64,000 nt of DNA. It comes from Isochrysis galbana. Its lineage: Eukaryota > Haptophyta > Isochrysidales > Isochrysidaceae. The stretch is from the NCBI GenBank assembly GCA_018136815.1, contig CM030936.1, positions 5,851,685-5,915,684 on the forward strand. Direction: 5' to 3'. Positions within the stretch are counted from its first letter, which is position 1, and each line of letters starts with the position of its first letter. A model generated the notes under the pieces. The model did not search any database. It had not been told where the DNA came from and was given only the letters and a program-made list of their open reading frames with translations. A program made the translations under genes and the position numbers. Positions 39,474 through 49,280 of the stretch are shown here, in pieces.

Positions 39474-39791
39474 TCACACTCGTAAAGCTCCAGCTCGTCT
39501 GAGGGTTTCATGATTATGATATGCGACAGCATCACAGTCGGGACACAGACTTCTAACGATTTCTTTTACTGTATTATTGTTTGTATTGAATATTCTGATT
39601 AATTCTCCGTCGATTTGTTTTCCATTCTTTACTTTAACCAAACGGTACATGGAATCGAATAGTATGGACATCTGTATAAGACCACTCCTAACTACGTCAC
39701 GTTCGATCCCTTTGACACAATCGACGGGATCCTTGTTACCTAACAAGGAGTTAGATAGCTGTTGTGGATGAGTTGGGGCTTCTTTATTCAT
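39474..39791 (-). CDS. AT-rich ORF, unknown (possible viral or foreign fragment)
   Basis: 105 codons, A/T-rich like 31307-32368 and unlike the neighbouring host genes: NSLLGNKDPVDCVKGIERD, VVRSGLIQMSILFDSMYRL, VKVKNGKQIDGELIRIFNTN, NNTVKEIVRSLCPDCDAVA. The CPDC pair could be half a zinc site. The first ~12 and last ~15 residues may be spurious. No family recognised. It lies 130 bp from a scaffold gap. Confidence 0.4.
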   Translation of the reverse strand: MNKEAPTHPQQLSNSLLGNKDPVDCVKGIERDVVRSGLIQMSILFDSMYRLVKVKNGKQIDGELIRIFNTNNNTVKEIVRSLCPDCDAVAYHNHETLRRAGALRV

Positions 39792-39920
39792 ATCTCTTGT
39801 CTCATACGACTACATTTTATTCCCCTCCCTGTCCACCTGCCTCCACTGCGAGGGGGGGGGGGGGTCAAGTGTCAACCACCACCCAACCCCGATAAACTTC
39901 AACCAGAGGGCTTGCTCACT

Positions 39921-40020
39921 NNNNNNNNNNNNNNNNNNNNNNNNNNNNNNNNNNNNNNNNNNNNNNNNNNNNNNNNNNNNNNNNNNNNNNNNNNNNNNNN
40001 NNNNNNNNNNNNNNNNNNNN
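39921..40020. other. Assembly gap (100 N)
   Basis: Exactly 100 N. It truncates the gene on its right. Confidence 0.99.
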
Positions 40021-40622
40021 ACACGACGAACCTCATGTGCACATTGTTTGGCCGCGAGGTTGAGTGCCGCGATCAAGACAGGCCTCACACTGTACATGTC
40101 AAAGACGAAACCGCGGCAGAGCGCATGATGCACAATGGTAATTGTCATCTGGATAGTGAAGTCGTCGAGCGAGAGGCTCGTGGCCACTGCAACAAGGATG
40201 GCCGCCACTTCGGCTTGGAGAAGGAGTGGTTTGCTTGCCCCGTCAACCTTCCCGGCGCAGATTGCGTCGTGCGACATCTTGGTGATGTCGCAGATGAATG
40301 GCGGTCCCAGCGAGTTTGACGCCTCCGAGAGCTTGCAGGCACGCACAGGCTGCTTTGGATCGTCGAGCCAGTCGTTCGGTGGGGGCATGGTGACGAAAAC
40401 ACGCATAGCATGCGCGGCCATGAATATTGTGTCGACCGACGCGCACGTAGACCTTGCCTTTGGGCAGAGCGAGCAGAGATCTGCAAAGGAGGAGCTGGCG
40501 TCCTCCTCAATGTTTGCTGAGCTGGAGGAGCAGAGCCCGAGCGCGAGCGGCGTGGTGAGATTGGCGGTGGATGGGCGGAACTTAGACGAGGCCGGGTGCA
40601 TGCTCCGGATGAGCCCCATCAT
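40021..40622 (-). CDS. Unidentified gene, 5' part, possibly cyclin-fold; 3' end in gap
   Basis: ATG 40622 opens MMGLIRSMHPASSKFRPSTA. An SSSANIEEDASSSFADL linker, SVDTIFMAAHAMRVFVTM and NSLGPPFICDITKMSHDAI follow. Then a helical stretch runs KPLLLQAEVAAILVAVATSL, TIQMTITIVHHALCRGFVF, MYSVRPVLIAALNLAAKQCA and ends at the gap. The last two blocks resemble a cyclin box (helix, 'A.NLAAKQ' like 'A.LLAAKY.E'), a tentative call. The coding strand upstream is CT-rich (40700-40860), as before other genes here. An upstream in-frame extension to 41420 is judged non-coding. Confidence 0.4.
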
Positions 40623-41390
40623 GTCAAGCACAGAGGGCCGTGGGTTCCCTTGGTCTTGGCTGGCGAGAGGGGAGCGGGCGAGCAGGGTCCTGCACTGGGA
40701 GGGCAAGAGAGGTTCCGTAGGTGAGACAGAGAGAGAGATTTTCCGTAGAGAACTGAGTGGGCGAACTACGGCGAGCCATAGAGCAGGAAGACGAGTAAAG
40801 CAGGAGAGCGAGGAGGGGTGTGGGACCGGAGAGAGAGAGAGAGAGAGGCGCCGTGGTCCTCGAGAGATTCTTTGGAGAGGGGCAGCTGCGCGCTGGGGAT
40901 CGTCTTTGAATGGGGTTGCCGCAGCGCCCCGGGGCTCTTGGAAAGTTCTGGGCCGCTCGGCGACATCACCGGAGATCAAGCTCTGGAGAGTCGCAGGTGA
41001 GACGCTGACCAGGGAGATCTGCACCACATCAGCCGGCACGGCGCGGAACGACGGCGAGTCGAAGCGGATCGGCGGCTGCGCGGAGGACCTCGGACCATCT
41101 TGCGCGTGGAGAAGTGCAGAGAAGCTTCTCCGCAGCGCTCGGCTTTCCTTTCTGCAAGGTTGCAGTCGCAGCCAAAGATGCATTCGCAAATAAGAGAGGT
41201 CTATTTGATACTTTGGAACAGCAGAGTTGGAACGGACGAGGAATTTTACAGAGTTGAAACTCTTGTTGAAAGAAGGTTGAAAGAGCCCGCGGAATTTCAA
41301 CCCGGCGACTACAATACAGCCACCACAACGCCCACATCCTCCAGCCCCCTGCAAAGTTTTTTTGATTCGTAGGTCGGTCAAACCGGGGCT
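40623..41390. other. 5' flank of the gap-truncated gene
   Basis: GA-rich tracts on the plus strand (40720-40860), i.e. CT-rich leader on the gene's strand. Otherwise ORFs without motifs. No separate gene supported. Confidence 0.4.
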
Positions 41391-41396
41391 TCTTAA

Positions 41397-41640
41397 CTCT
41401 TTACTGCCGGGCCGAAGCACCGCAAACCCTAGATGGGAAATACGTATTCACCGTATTTGGCCAGAGGCCAAATACATATGTATTTGGCTGTATTTGAAGC
41501 CCGTCCTGGGTTGTAGGTCTCGAATGTATTTGAAATGTATTTGGCCGGAGGCCAAATACATATGTATTTGGCTGTATTTGCAGGCCCCAGCGACCGTATT
41601 TCCCATCTAGGCCGCAAACAGGTGCTTCACCGCAGCTGTT
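41397..41640. repeat. Palindromic AT-rich element with piggyBac-like left end (word GTATTTG)
   Basis: TTAA (41393-41396) is followed by CTCTTTACTGCCGG, the same terminus as the MITE at 23560. Inside, GGCCAAATACATATGTATTT and its partners recur twice, and GATGGGAAATACG at 41436 is mirrored by CGTATTTCCCATC at 41595. No right TTAA end was found. Different interior from the 23.6-kb element. Confidence 0.6.
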
Positions 41641-41973
41641 TTGTTGTACGGTGGCTCATGGGGGGGAGGGCTCTCACGAGAAATATTGGACTCAAAACAC
41701 GATAACAAAGCGGAGTGAGGAGTGAGGATGAGGAGTGATTTTCGGCCGAGGCGTTGCTTCCCCCCCCCCCCCCCGCCCCCCCCCCCCCCCTACCCCCTAC
41801 CCCCTTTCGTCGGCGCGGCGGCGCGGGGGGTGGGGGTCAAAGGTCAGAGGTCGGGAGCACGGTGAAATCGGCTCGTTGGCCACCTTCCCGTGTAGCTCTT
41901 GAAGAAGAGTTATGTCGATCTTGGCCTACCGCCTACCGCGCTTGCGCCAGGACTGAGCAGGGGTGAGATGGGC
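41641..41973. other. Spacer with poly-C tract
   Basis: C/G homopolymer runs at 41760-41800. Nothing else. Confidence 0.4.
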
Positions 41974-44085
41974 TCATCCACCTCTTGACGGATTGGAGGT
42001 TATGGATGGAACAGGAGGAACCGAACGGGACGGAAGGTAGGCGGCGGCAGGCACGGCATTTTGGCCATTAGCGGGCGAGACGGGCAGGCCATCTTCCATG
42101 GTTGGGAGATGGATGGCGGGCAGTGGCGAGGGCGAGCGCGAAGACGGAGCGGACATAGCGGATAGCGAGGGTGAGTGGGTGAGTGAGTGGATTTGGTTGG
42201 TGTTGTAAGATTGCTGGTTACGACTGAGCGAGAGCGAGAGCGAAAACGAGGGAGCGAGGAGCGACTGAGACGAGGGACGAGGGCGACAGAGGCCGACAGG
42301 GTACCAATCCGATGAGTCCGACAATAATCCGAGACACGCACACTTGACTTTCACCCAACATTCCTCCACACTAACGTATCTTTCTCCACTTGGGCGGGGA
42401 AAACACAGAAGGAAGGAAACAAGGAAGAGAAAGCCGACAAGAGAGCGATGATGCGACGGAAGAGCCGACGGCGAACGGCGGTTACCGCGAACGAATAGAT
42501 AGAAAGTAAGGAGGGAATCTACGAGCGTAAACCGGAAGGGGAGAGAGGGTAGGCTTCGCGCGGGGGAAAGGTCCGCAACGACGAACACCTACGACGAGAG
42601 CGAGAACGAGCGCGGGGGAACGACAGCAAGGAGGGACCAAAGGCAGAGCAAGGCCCAAGGTGCAAAGGAGCGAAACAGGAGCGAGACAGGCCACAAAGGG
42701 GCGCAACGGCAAGGAGCGAGGGGCGAGTTACGAGTGCAGAGTTCTACAAGTTACGAGTAAAACCCCGCGGCAACAAGAACGACTGGGCTCGAAGACGCCT
42801 AAGGTCGGAAGTCGATCGCGGATGCGACACCCCCCTGCTAGAATCGAGCGTCCTCGCGAGGTAGAGGTGAGCGAAACAGATGGGGACAGAAAGCAAAGAC
42901 AAGGCAAATACGCAATTAAGGTGAGCCACACCCGTCCGGACTGGGAGGTGAAGAATCGGCGGTCGGCACGGCAGTCCGCAAGACCGCAGGATTCAGTATA
43001 ATAGTCCCCTCTCTTCTCTCTTTTACGAGAGTTTTACCTGAGGGTTTAGGCGGTGTGGCGACGCCCAACTATTACACGGCTGGCCCTATTACAAACGCTT
43101 GGAAGAGTCAAGTCAGTGCTTTGCAAGTGTTCCGTGGGGAAGACGAGGGCTCGCGGACAGACGGCTAGAGAGTTCCACGCGGGGGAAACCGTTCGGCTAC
43201 CGCGGGGGAAAAATTCGGCGACCGCGGGGGGGAAATTCGGCGACCGCGGAGGAGCGGCAGAGATAAAGAAAACGAGCGTAGAACCAACGAAACGAGGGCG
43301 AGACGGTCAGAACTCGCCGGAGGTGACAACCAAGTCTACTAGAGAGCGGAGCGATGACGGCATCCGAACGAGGGCCTCAGAGCGGCAGCGAACAAAGGGC
43401 GATGTCCAAAGGGCCTCGGGCGGTAGCGCGTCGGAGCGGTACCAAGGGGTCGAGAGCGAAGCTGTGAAAGCATACCACCACTCTCCGAGCGCAAACCACG
43501 CTCGATGAGGACGGGGCACGAGATGGGGTGAAGGATCCACTGCATGGGGATGCAGAGCGGGCAGAGGCTCGAAAGCTCCCACATGGGCGACATGCACATC
43601 GCGTGGAAGTGAACGGAGGCGAGGCGAGCGTCGTGGATGAGTATCAGGGGAGACTTCGGGGCCGATGCGATGCATGTCCGTGAGACCGTGCGCGCGCGAG
43701 GTCCCGGTGAAGGCGGGAGAAGGCTGTAGTCGGGCCCGCTTTGATGTCTGGGAACTGGTAATGGTTGTCCGTGGATGTGCGTTGTCGTAGTCAGTGACGA
43801 GGTCGGCACAGCGGCGTGACAGTTCTGTTAGGGGCTCCCACGTGGCCGCAGATCGCGGATAACCGCGCCACTTGACGAGGTAATGGCGATCTTGTCCCCG
43901 GCCTTTGCGATCGAGTAGAGCTTCTACTAGGTGTTCATCAGATTGAAGGGGGTCATCATCCGTGAGAGTGTAGTAGGGGCGTAGATTAGTAACATGTACT
44001 TCTTCAGAAAGCATCCTATTTTCTTGATCGCGTAGTCGATAGCGGCCACCACCGAGTGCTTCGGCGACTCGGTCTGCTGACGGGC
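41974..44085 (-). mobile_element. Chromovirus (Gypsy) remnant: integrase end with chromodomain, LTR, then gag start
   Basis: Minus strand, 5' to 3': GGGRYRLRDQENRMLSEEV, HVTNLRPYYT (integrase C-terminal GPY/F-like region, 44085-43990), then a chromodomain at about 43925-43770 (HLVEALLDRKGRGQDRHYLV, KWRGYPRSAATWEPLTEL). A Pro/Arg-rich tail follows to TGA near 43307, then the purine run AAAAGAGAGAAGAGAGGGGA at about 43005-43025. A putative LTR of ~700 bp ends near TTGGTACCCTG (about 42300), followed by the gag opening MSAPSSRSPSPLP (ATG 42156, stop 41974). The chromodomain targets integration to marked chromatin. RT, RNase H and most of Gag are absent. Confidence 0.65.
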
Positions 44086-44180
44086 TTCAGCTCGTCATCG
44101 TCTCCGAAGCCGTCTCCTCAGCCGCGCCTGCCGCCGGCTTGCCACCTTCCTCATTGCCCTCAGGCCCTAAGGGCCATCCC
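44076..44180 (+). repeat. Dispersed fragment shared with 49365-49440
   Basis: TGACGGGCTTCAGCTCGTCA then TCGTCTCCGAAGCCGTCTCC, CCGCCGGCTTGCCACCTTCC match the minus strand of 49365-49440. The first 20 bases form a 9-bp stem around TC and recur at 44640-44659. This marks the break that cut the integrase. Confidence 0.65.
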
Positions 44181-44389
44181 AATTCGTCATAGCCGTCATC
44201 TGGAGCGCGTGGTCTCTTATTGCGTTGGTAGGTCTCTTGGAATCCTGCGTAGCAAGATTGCCTCTCGTTTCCGTTATGGTGCGATTCCCGTTCCAGACAA
44301 GATCGCCGACAGATCGCCCTTTGGTCGTCGTCCGTCGTTGTCTGACCGGAGTGTTTGGGTTTGATTTCAGTCGAGTTATGTGAGAAAGT

Positions 44390-44801
44390 CGTGGGGCGAG
44401 AGTCGGGGTGTTTTCCTGGGTGTCTCTGTCCGTCGTCCTGTCGTCAGTCGTCATTTGTCGCTCTCGCTCTCGTCACTCTCGCTCTCGTAACACTCATACC
44501 CTACAATCTCGCCTCGCCTCGCCAGCCCCTGCCATCACAGCCCTCCTCACACTCACCCTCGCCTCTCGCTACTCGCTCGATGTCGCTCTCGCCGCCGTCC
44601 TCGTCCTCGCTCAAGCCCGCCTGCCCGCCTTCCTCTGCTGACGGGCTTCAGCCCGTCACTGGAAAGATTCATCAAACTGAGCAAGGCGCTATCATTCGCC
44701 AACTCAACGGACTCCGCGCGAACCGCCCAGGCGGGCATGGGGAGACGACCCAAAAAGAGGATAGATTTGGCCGACATCCGGCCACTATACGAACTAGATA
44801 A
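44390..44801 (+). mobile_element. LTR-retrotransposon leader and gag start (chromovirus family, copy 3)
   Basis: CTCGCTCTCG-rich leader then ATG 44580 with 73 codons, MSLSPPSSSSLKPACPPSSA followed by DGLQPVTGKIHQ and ALIRQLNGL-like helix. Style and opening match copies at 1715 (minus) and 42156 (minus). The hairpin GACGGGCTTCAGCCCGTC lies inside the ORF. Truncated; no further Gag domains. Confidence 0.45.
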
Positions 44802-45811
44802 TAAGAACGAGTTGACCCCCAGCGCGGAGCTCGTATCCCTACCTAGCTAGAAAGCTAGGTAGGAATAGAGCACCTAGTAGAGACAGAAACCACGAAGCAA
44901 ACGAGATAGAGACGACTAAAACGCTGATGCACCACCCTTGGGGTGACCACACCATAAGAGGCCCGATCTACCCAGCCAACATGAATCCAAAAGGCCTGCC
45001 CGGACCCCCACCCAAAACCGGGCCCTAGGTAGTGTACCAGGGCCGCACCCCCGACACCAAAGATAAAGGAATGAGGGGGGGAAGGCAAGGGGGCGGAGAA
45101 AGGGAGATAAGGGCGCTGGCTGATGTGCAGTAGCGGTGGTATGCGCTGTCTAGCGATAGGTGTGTAGCCCTGAACCTTCAGATCTTTTTTTTTTCTCGAG
45201 GATCGTTTAGAGAACCGATATCCGATATGCGCGGCTCCATTTTTCGTTGTCGTTGCAAGGAGCAGCATTGCTTCACAGGGCTACGACGCGCATTCAACCC
45301 AACATTTGCATACGGGCGGGTCAACGAGGTTTGGGTGCAGCGTCTCAGCGTCTCAGCGCCTTGGCATGCTTTGTGCTTTGCTAATGTTTACGACGTTGTC
45401 ACGGATGGTTTTGCGTGGTGTGCACCCTAGGGAGAGGGCAATTGGCTCGGCAACTAGGGCAGCATATCTTGATTTGACGTTTTGTGCTGTCACTAGTTGA
45501 AATGGATGAGAAAAAGACCATGCCATCCGCCCGGGCGCGGTGCCAAATTAGCCGCTCTAGCCCTCGGTGACCAGTGGTTCACGTAAGCGTCTTGAGTTTT
45601 GTGATACTTTATACTTTCGTACACATTGAAGTGCAAAATTACGAGTTTGACTTATGGTCTTATGGTCCAGTGTGCATAGAACCACGCCTTGTGTTATTAG
45701 TGAGTTGGCGTCACAAGCTTCCTCGCTATTCGATGTTTGTGCCTCGCATGAAGGGCCTCACTAAAAATATACCGGAGGGGGCCCGATTGTATTTCGCGCA
45801 CCGTCTTTGAA
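44802..45811. other. Unassigned, includes repeat shared with 56380-56530
   Basis: 45000-45130 on the minus strand (CCCCTCATTCCTTTATCTTT, GTGTCGGGGGTGCGGCCC, TGGTACACTACCTAGGGCCC) resembles plus 56395-56480 (CTCGTTCCTTGTTGTTCGG, GGGTCGGCCCATGTACACTA). This is probably a LINE-linked repeat. ORFs at 45227-45810 lack motifs. Confidence 0.4.
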
Positions 45812-46312
45812 GGCCTGAAATTCGGTATTTTTCGAAAATTTCGCCGGAGAACACCCCAATTTTTTTGCTGATCCATCCTACCGGAACCTATAGGGAGCTT
45901 ATTTAGCCCTTCATTTACCCATTGCAGCTGGTGCCCTCCGCACCCCCATAGTGAGTGACCGGGCTACGACTCCATCTTATGCATAAGACTAGTCCTCCAT
46001 ATCGATATCGATGGCAAGGCTCCAGCTCAATCTTGGTATCCTCTAGGCTCCAAGGGGCCGCCAATATGCTAGGAATAAAAAGGGGTCTCGAAGCACCTTT
46101 GCAGGTGCTTCCAGCCGCCTCTTAAGAGATATTTCCGCATGGCTGTCAAAGGCCTGAAATCGGGTGTTTTTCGAAATTTTTGAATTTTGCCGGAAGACCC
46201 CCGGTTTTTTTTGCGGATCTCCCATACCGGAACATATAGGAAGCTTATTTAGGCCTTCGTTTGCCCATTCCAAATGGTGCCCTCCGCACCCCCCTAGTGA
46301 GTGACCGGGCTA
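45812..46312 (+). repeat. Diverged direct repeat (~160 bp, two copies)
   Basis: 45812-45966 and 46151-46312 share GGCCTGAAATTCGG, TTTTTCGAAA, CCGGAACCTATAGGGAGCTT, ATTTAG, GTGCCCTCCGCACCCCC and AGTGAGTGACCGGGCTA, with many substitutions. The 185-bp spacer has no gene. Function unknown. Confidence 0.75.
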
Positions 46313-46564
46313 AAAAATGAAAAATAATTCACCGTCGTCGACCTTTGTCCTTTGTGTTTGTAAAAAAAACTTCTTAGCTTGATCAAACCGATAGCATAAC
46401 TAGAAGTTACCCTACTACTACTACTGCAGGCTCGGGCGGACACCGCCTTTACCCCTAACTCGAATTGTCATCAGCTGTCAACTGTCAGCTGTCAGGAGTT
46501 TGCTGGACAAAAAGAGGTCAGGGTAAAACAAATGAGAAATGAGACAAGAACTGTGGAGCAAAAT
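46313..46564. other. Spacer upstream of the tRNA gene 3' end
   Basis: AT-rich with TACTACTACTACTG and GTCAACTGTCAGCTGTCA short repeats. On the minus strand 46538-46564 follows the tRNA; ATTTTGCTCC gives no run of T strong enough to call a Pol III terminator with confidence. Confidence 0.4.
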
Positions 46565-46655
46565 TGACCCTGGAGGGACTCGAACCCTCGGCCAATGCAT
46601 GCCTTCGAGGTCAAGCCTTAAAAGTGCACCGCTCTGACCACTGAGCTACAGGGCC
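46565..46655 (-). tRNA. tRNA-Lys (UUU) with 18-nt intron
   Basis: A full cloverleaf on the minus strand. Acceptor GGCCCTG pairs with CAGGGTC (one G-T); D arm GCTC/GAGC with AGTGGTCA loop; anticodon arm GTGCA and TGCAT (one G-T) around loop CTTTTAA, anticodon TTT. A 5-nt variable loop TGGCC is followed by a TPsiC arm GAGGG/CCCTC with TTCGAGT and discriminator A (46565). An 18-nt intron (AGGCTTGACCTCGAAGGC) interrupts between 37 and 38, the canonical nuclear position, to be removed by the tRNA splicing endonuclease. Internal A and B boxes are intact. CCA is not encoded. Confidence 0.95.
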
Positions 46656-46849
46656 GCAAGTACGGGCACATCATACGTGAGCGCGCTATATGTTCTTTCT
46701 GTATAGTTTACTCGACAGACAAATAATTCCTCCTTCGTGTAGGAAAGTAGGAAAACCAAACGCATGTCCTTCAGAATCACAATAGGAAAAAAAGCTTTGC
46801 AATTATCATTTCGATACCTGTCTGTTGTTTGTTTCTGCGAGACCGCGCG

Positions 46850-46922
46850 TGCGAAGTGCAATTTTAGTGTGCGAAGTGCGAAGTGCCAGTGCCAGTGCGA
46901 AGTGCGAAGTGCGAAGAGTACT
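46850..46922. repeat. GTGCGAA/GTGCCA microsatellite
   Basis: (GTGCGAA) and (GTGCCA) units over ~65 bp, followed by AT-rich spacer to 47160. Confidence 0.8.
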
Positions 46923-47459
46923 AGTAGCAGCTGTGTAGTGTGTAGGTCTAGGGTGTAGCAGGCAACAACACCCAGGATGCAACATCCAGTGTTGGGGCTT
47001 TGGCGCCAGTACCAGTCCCATCTTTACTCGCTACTGGCGCCCGCTCGCCCGTAGCCAACAGTAGTTTTATAAAAAGCATTTATTTTTATTTATAAAATTG
47101 AAGGTTAATTATTATTAATTACAATATACGATACAAAGTAGTATATATTATTGCATTGTGTACTGCTGTCAACTAATGTAAAGAATATGATTGTGTTCGG
47201 TCGGCGGTTTCTCAAAGGGGGGGAGGACTCGTGTCGAGTCGAGCGTAACCGGATGGAGGGCTCTGGGCCACTAGGCACTAGCCCACAATCGGCCCCAAGC
47301 GCATCGTATGGTGCGCGTCTCGCAGCTTATGCGCTCTCGTCAGTGCCTTCCATTTTTCCCCGTGTGTGTTGGTGTATAGTGTTTCCCCTATTCTCCGGGT
47401 GTCGTGCGCGCTGTTTTCTACGCAATTAAGGTCGCCTCCGATTATGGTTGGAATGGGAA
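46923..47459. other. Spacer with a fragment of the 47.5-kb LTR end
   Basis: At 47229-47280 GTGTCGAGTCGAGCG and GAGGGCTCTGGGCCACT echo the LTR terminus at 47460 (TGTCGAGTCGAGCGG, GGGCTCTGAGCCACT), so this is likely a second, truncated LTR end. 47040-47160 is strongly A/T-rich. No gene. Confidence 0.4.
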
Positions 47460-48660
47460 TGTCGAGTCGAGCGGAGCCGGAGGGCTCTGAGCCACTCCGT
47501 CGCGAGCAGCACCGGCGGCTAGCGCGGCGCTTTGGCCCTCCTCCCCACCGGGAGTCGGGTGAATGAAATTCTGGACTGGGTCGGGCAACCCCATTTGGGT
47601 GTCTGGACGGGGAACGAACGGCGAACGAAGGGCTGTGAGGCGGCGAGGCGCTCCTAGCGGCCCTAGTGTGTTGGATTTTAAGAGATTGTTAGACCTACAA
47701 AGAACTCTTCCCTCAGGGAGGGAGCCTAGGCTGCTTGAGTGCAGCGACGCAGCGAACAACGACGGACAACGGAGCTGAGAACAACAGGTTACACCGACTC
47801 ACGAACACACCGGAATCATTCACCCAAACCAAGCAAATTATCAAGCAACCGCGACCCCAAATCACCGATAACTCAAACACGTCGCGAGAGACGGAGAGAG
47901 AGAGCGAGAGAGAGAGAGAGACTCCGCAGCGACGGCCGGAGCGTGTCTCCGTTGTAACTTCCCCACGTAGCGGAGAGTCCGAAGGGGAGCGTCATGTCGC
48001 GCGACCACGGCGATCACTTTGGATACAGATCGCAACGAGATGTCTTCACGACCGAATAAATCTTGCCGTTGAGCGTGAACCTTCTAGACGCTTCTAACGA
48101 ACAACCCTGAGTAGCAACCAAGGGAGCGGCTAGAGCAACCGACTCGCTCGCCAAAACCTTGACCGAGAAGAAAGAAGCAAGGACCTACAAGCCAAGGGTA
48201 GCGGACCTAGGGAATGTGAGAGGAAGTTTCCGAACGCCAACGCGAACGCCAAACGCCGGAAGGCAACGAAACCCTAACCAAGCCAAGCAGAACCTACGAA
48301 GAACAGGCCTGGACGACAACGAAAGTGAGCAAGTCCCAAGAAAGAACCGGAACCCAACAAGAAACGACAAGCCTTGCAAGAAGCTAAACAAGCCTTCACA
48401 AGGTAACTCGAGAGCCTGAGACAAGCGCGCAGCGAGTGACAGGCGACCTGGCTCCTTTGGGTCAAGATTGCCCGAAAGGAGGAAACCTGGAATCTAGACC
48501 TGACAAACAGGCTAGAAGGAACGAAACGAGAACTCGAATTCTAGATTGCTAGGGACGAACCCTACCAACCTAGGTATGCCTGAGCTTCACCGTGTGGCCG
48601 CACGGCGAAGGACCTGGAATCAAGAGCCTGGAAATCGCATCATCTGGGATGTATGCGACA
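47460..48660 (-). mobile_element. Solo LTR (1201 bp) with 5-bp TSD GGGAA
   Basis: Reverse complement of the family at 6835-8173: the plus strand begins TGTCGAGTCGAGCGG and ends GATGTATGCGACA. GGGAA occurs at 47455-47459 and 48661-48665. Most of its length aligns with the other copy, with indels that explain 1201 against 1339 bp. A GA microsatellite at 47893-47921 corresponds to the CT block of the other copy. No internal region remains. Confidence 0.9.
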
Positions 48661-48687
48661 GGGAATGGGGTCTAGGGTTAGGCCCAT

Positions 48688-48792
48688 GTAGAAATATGCA
48701 GTTTTTGTTACCCAAATATGCAGAGAAAATATGCAAAAAATATGCAGCGCGTCACCCAAATATGCAAAAAATATGCAGTACATATTTTACAT
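48688..48792. repeat. AT-rich word repeat W2 (word ATATGCA)
   Basis: Six exact copies of ATATGCA in about 75 bp, separated by GTTTTTGTTACCCAA, GAGAAA, AAAA, GCGCGTCACCCAA and AAAA. The spacing is the same as in W1 and W3, whose words are ATATGTR and ATATCCA. Confidence 0.8.
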
Positions 48793-48839
48793 GTGTAGGC
48801 ACGAGCAGGGTTCGTGTAGGAACGTTCCACAATTGGAAG

Positions 48840-49280
48840 CACACTTGGGCAAGGTAGCCACTGGTGTTCCACATTGGGAAAGTGGTGTTCCACACCTCAC
48901 TGTTCCACAGCTCACAAGGGTGTTCCTATAAGTGTTCCACAGCTCACAAGGGTGTTACTATAAGCTTGTAAGTGTTCCACAGGTCGGACCAAAAGAAAGG
49001 GGACCCATGATGCACACATGTACGTACATCCCGGGCTCGAACCCCGGAACAGTGCTCACAAGGGTGTTCCTATAAGTGTTCCACAGCTCACAAGGGTGTT
49101 CCTATAAGTGTTCCACAGCTGCTCACAAGGGTGTTACTATAAGCTTGTAAGTGTTCCACAGGTCGGACCAAAAGAAAGGGGACCCATGATGCACATATGT
49201 ACGTACATCCCGGGCTCGAACCCCGCTGCTCGCAGCCCACGCCTGGACTGTTGCTAACTACGCCACGGCTGAGCTCGCCC
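48840..49280 (-). repeat. GTGTTCCAC repeats and tRNA-derived SINE-like units
   Basis: Plus strand: CACAAGGGTGTTCCTATAAG and GTGTTCCACAG recur from 48870 to 49165. A ~95-bp block from TTACTATAAGCTTGTAAGTG to CCCGGGCTCGAACCCCG occurs at 48950-49046 and 49132-49224. On the minus strand the block begins GGGGTTCGAGCCCGGG, a Pol III B box and T arm. The 49224-49270 extension gives TGGCGTAGTTAGCAACAG, an A-box-like D arm. It resembles a tRNA-derived SINE head duplicated once; it is not a functional tRNA (no good acceptor stem). Confidence 0.55.

Noticed and set aside
39810-41420. 536-codon minus ORF including the gap
   Set aside because: Residues before MMGLIRSM are Ser/Arg/Leu low-complexity over a CT-rich leader, and the far end is read through N.
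43053-43508. Plus ORF of 151 codons
   Set aside because: Antisense to the chromovirus integrase tail; Arg/Gly/Ser-rich shadow.
49145-49275. A second tRNA gene
   Set aside because: B box and A-like box are present, but no acceptor stem pairs and the anticodon arm is poor; treated as SINE-like.
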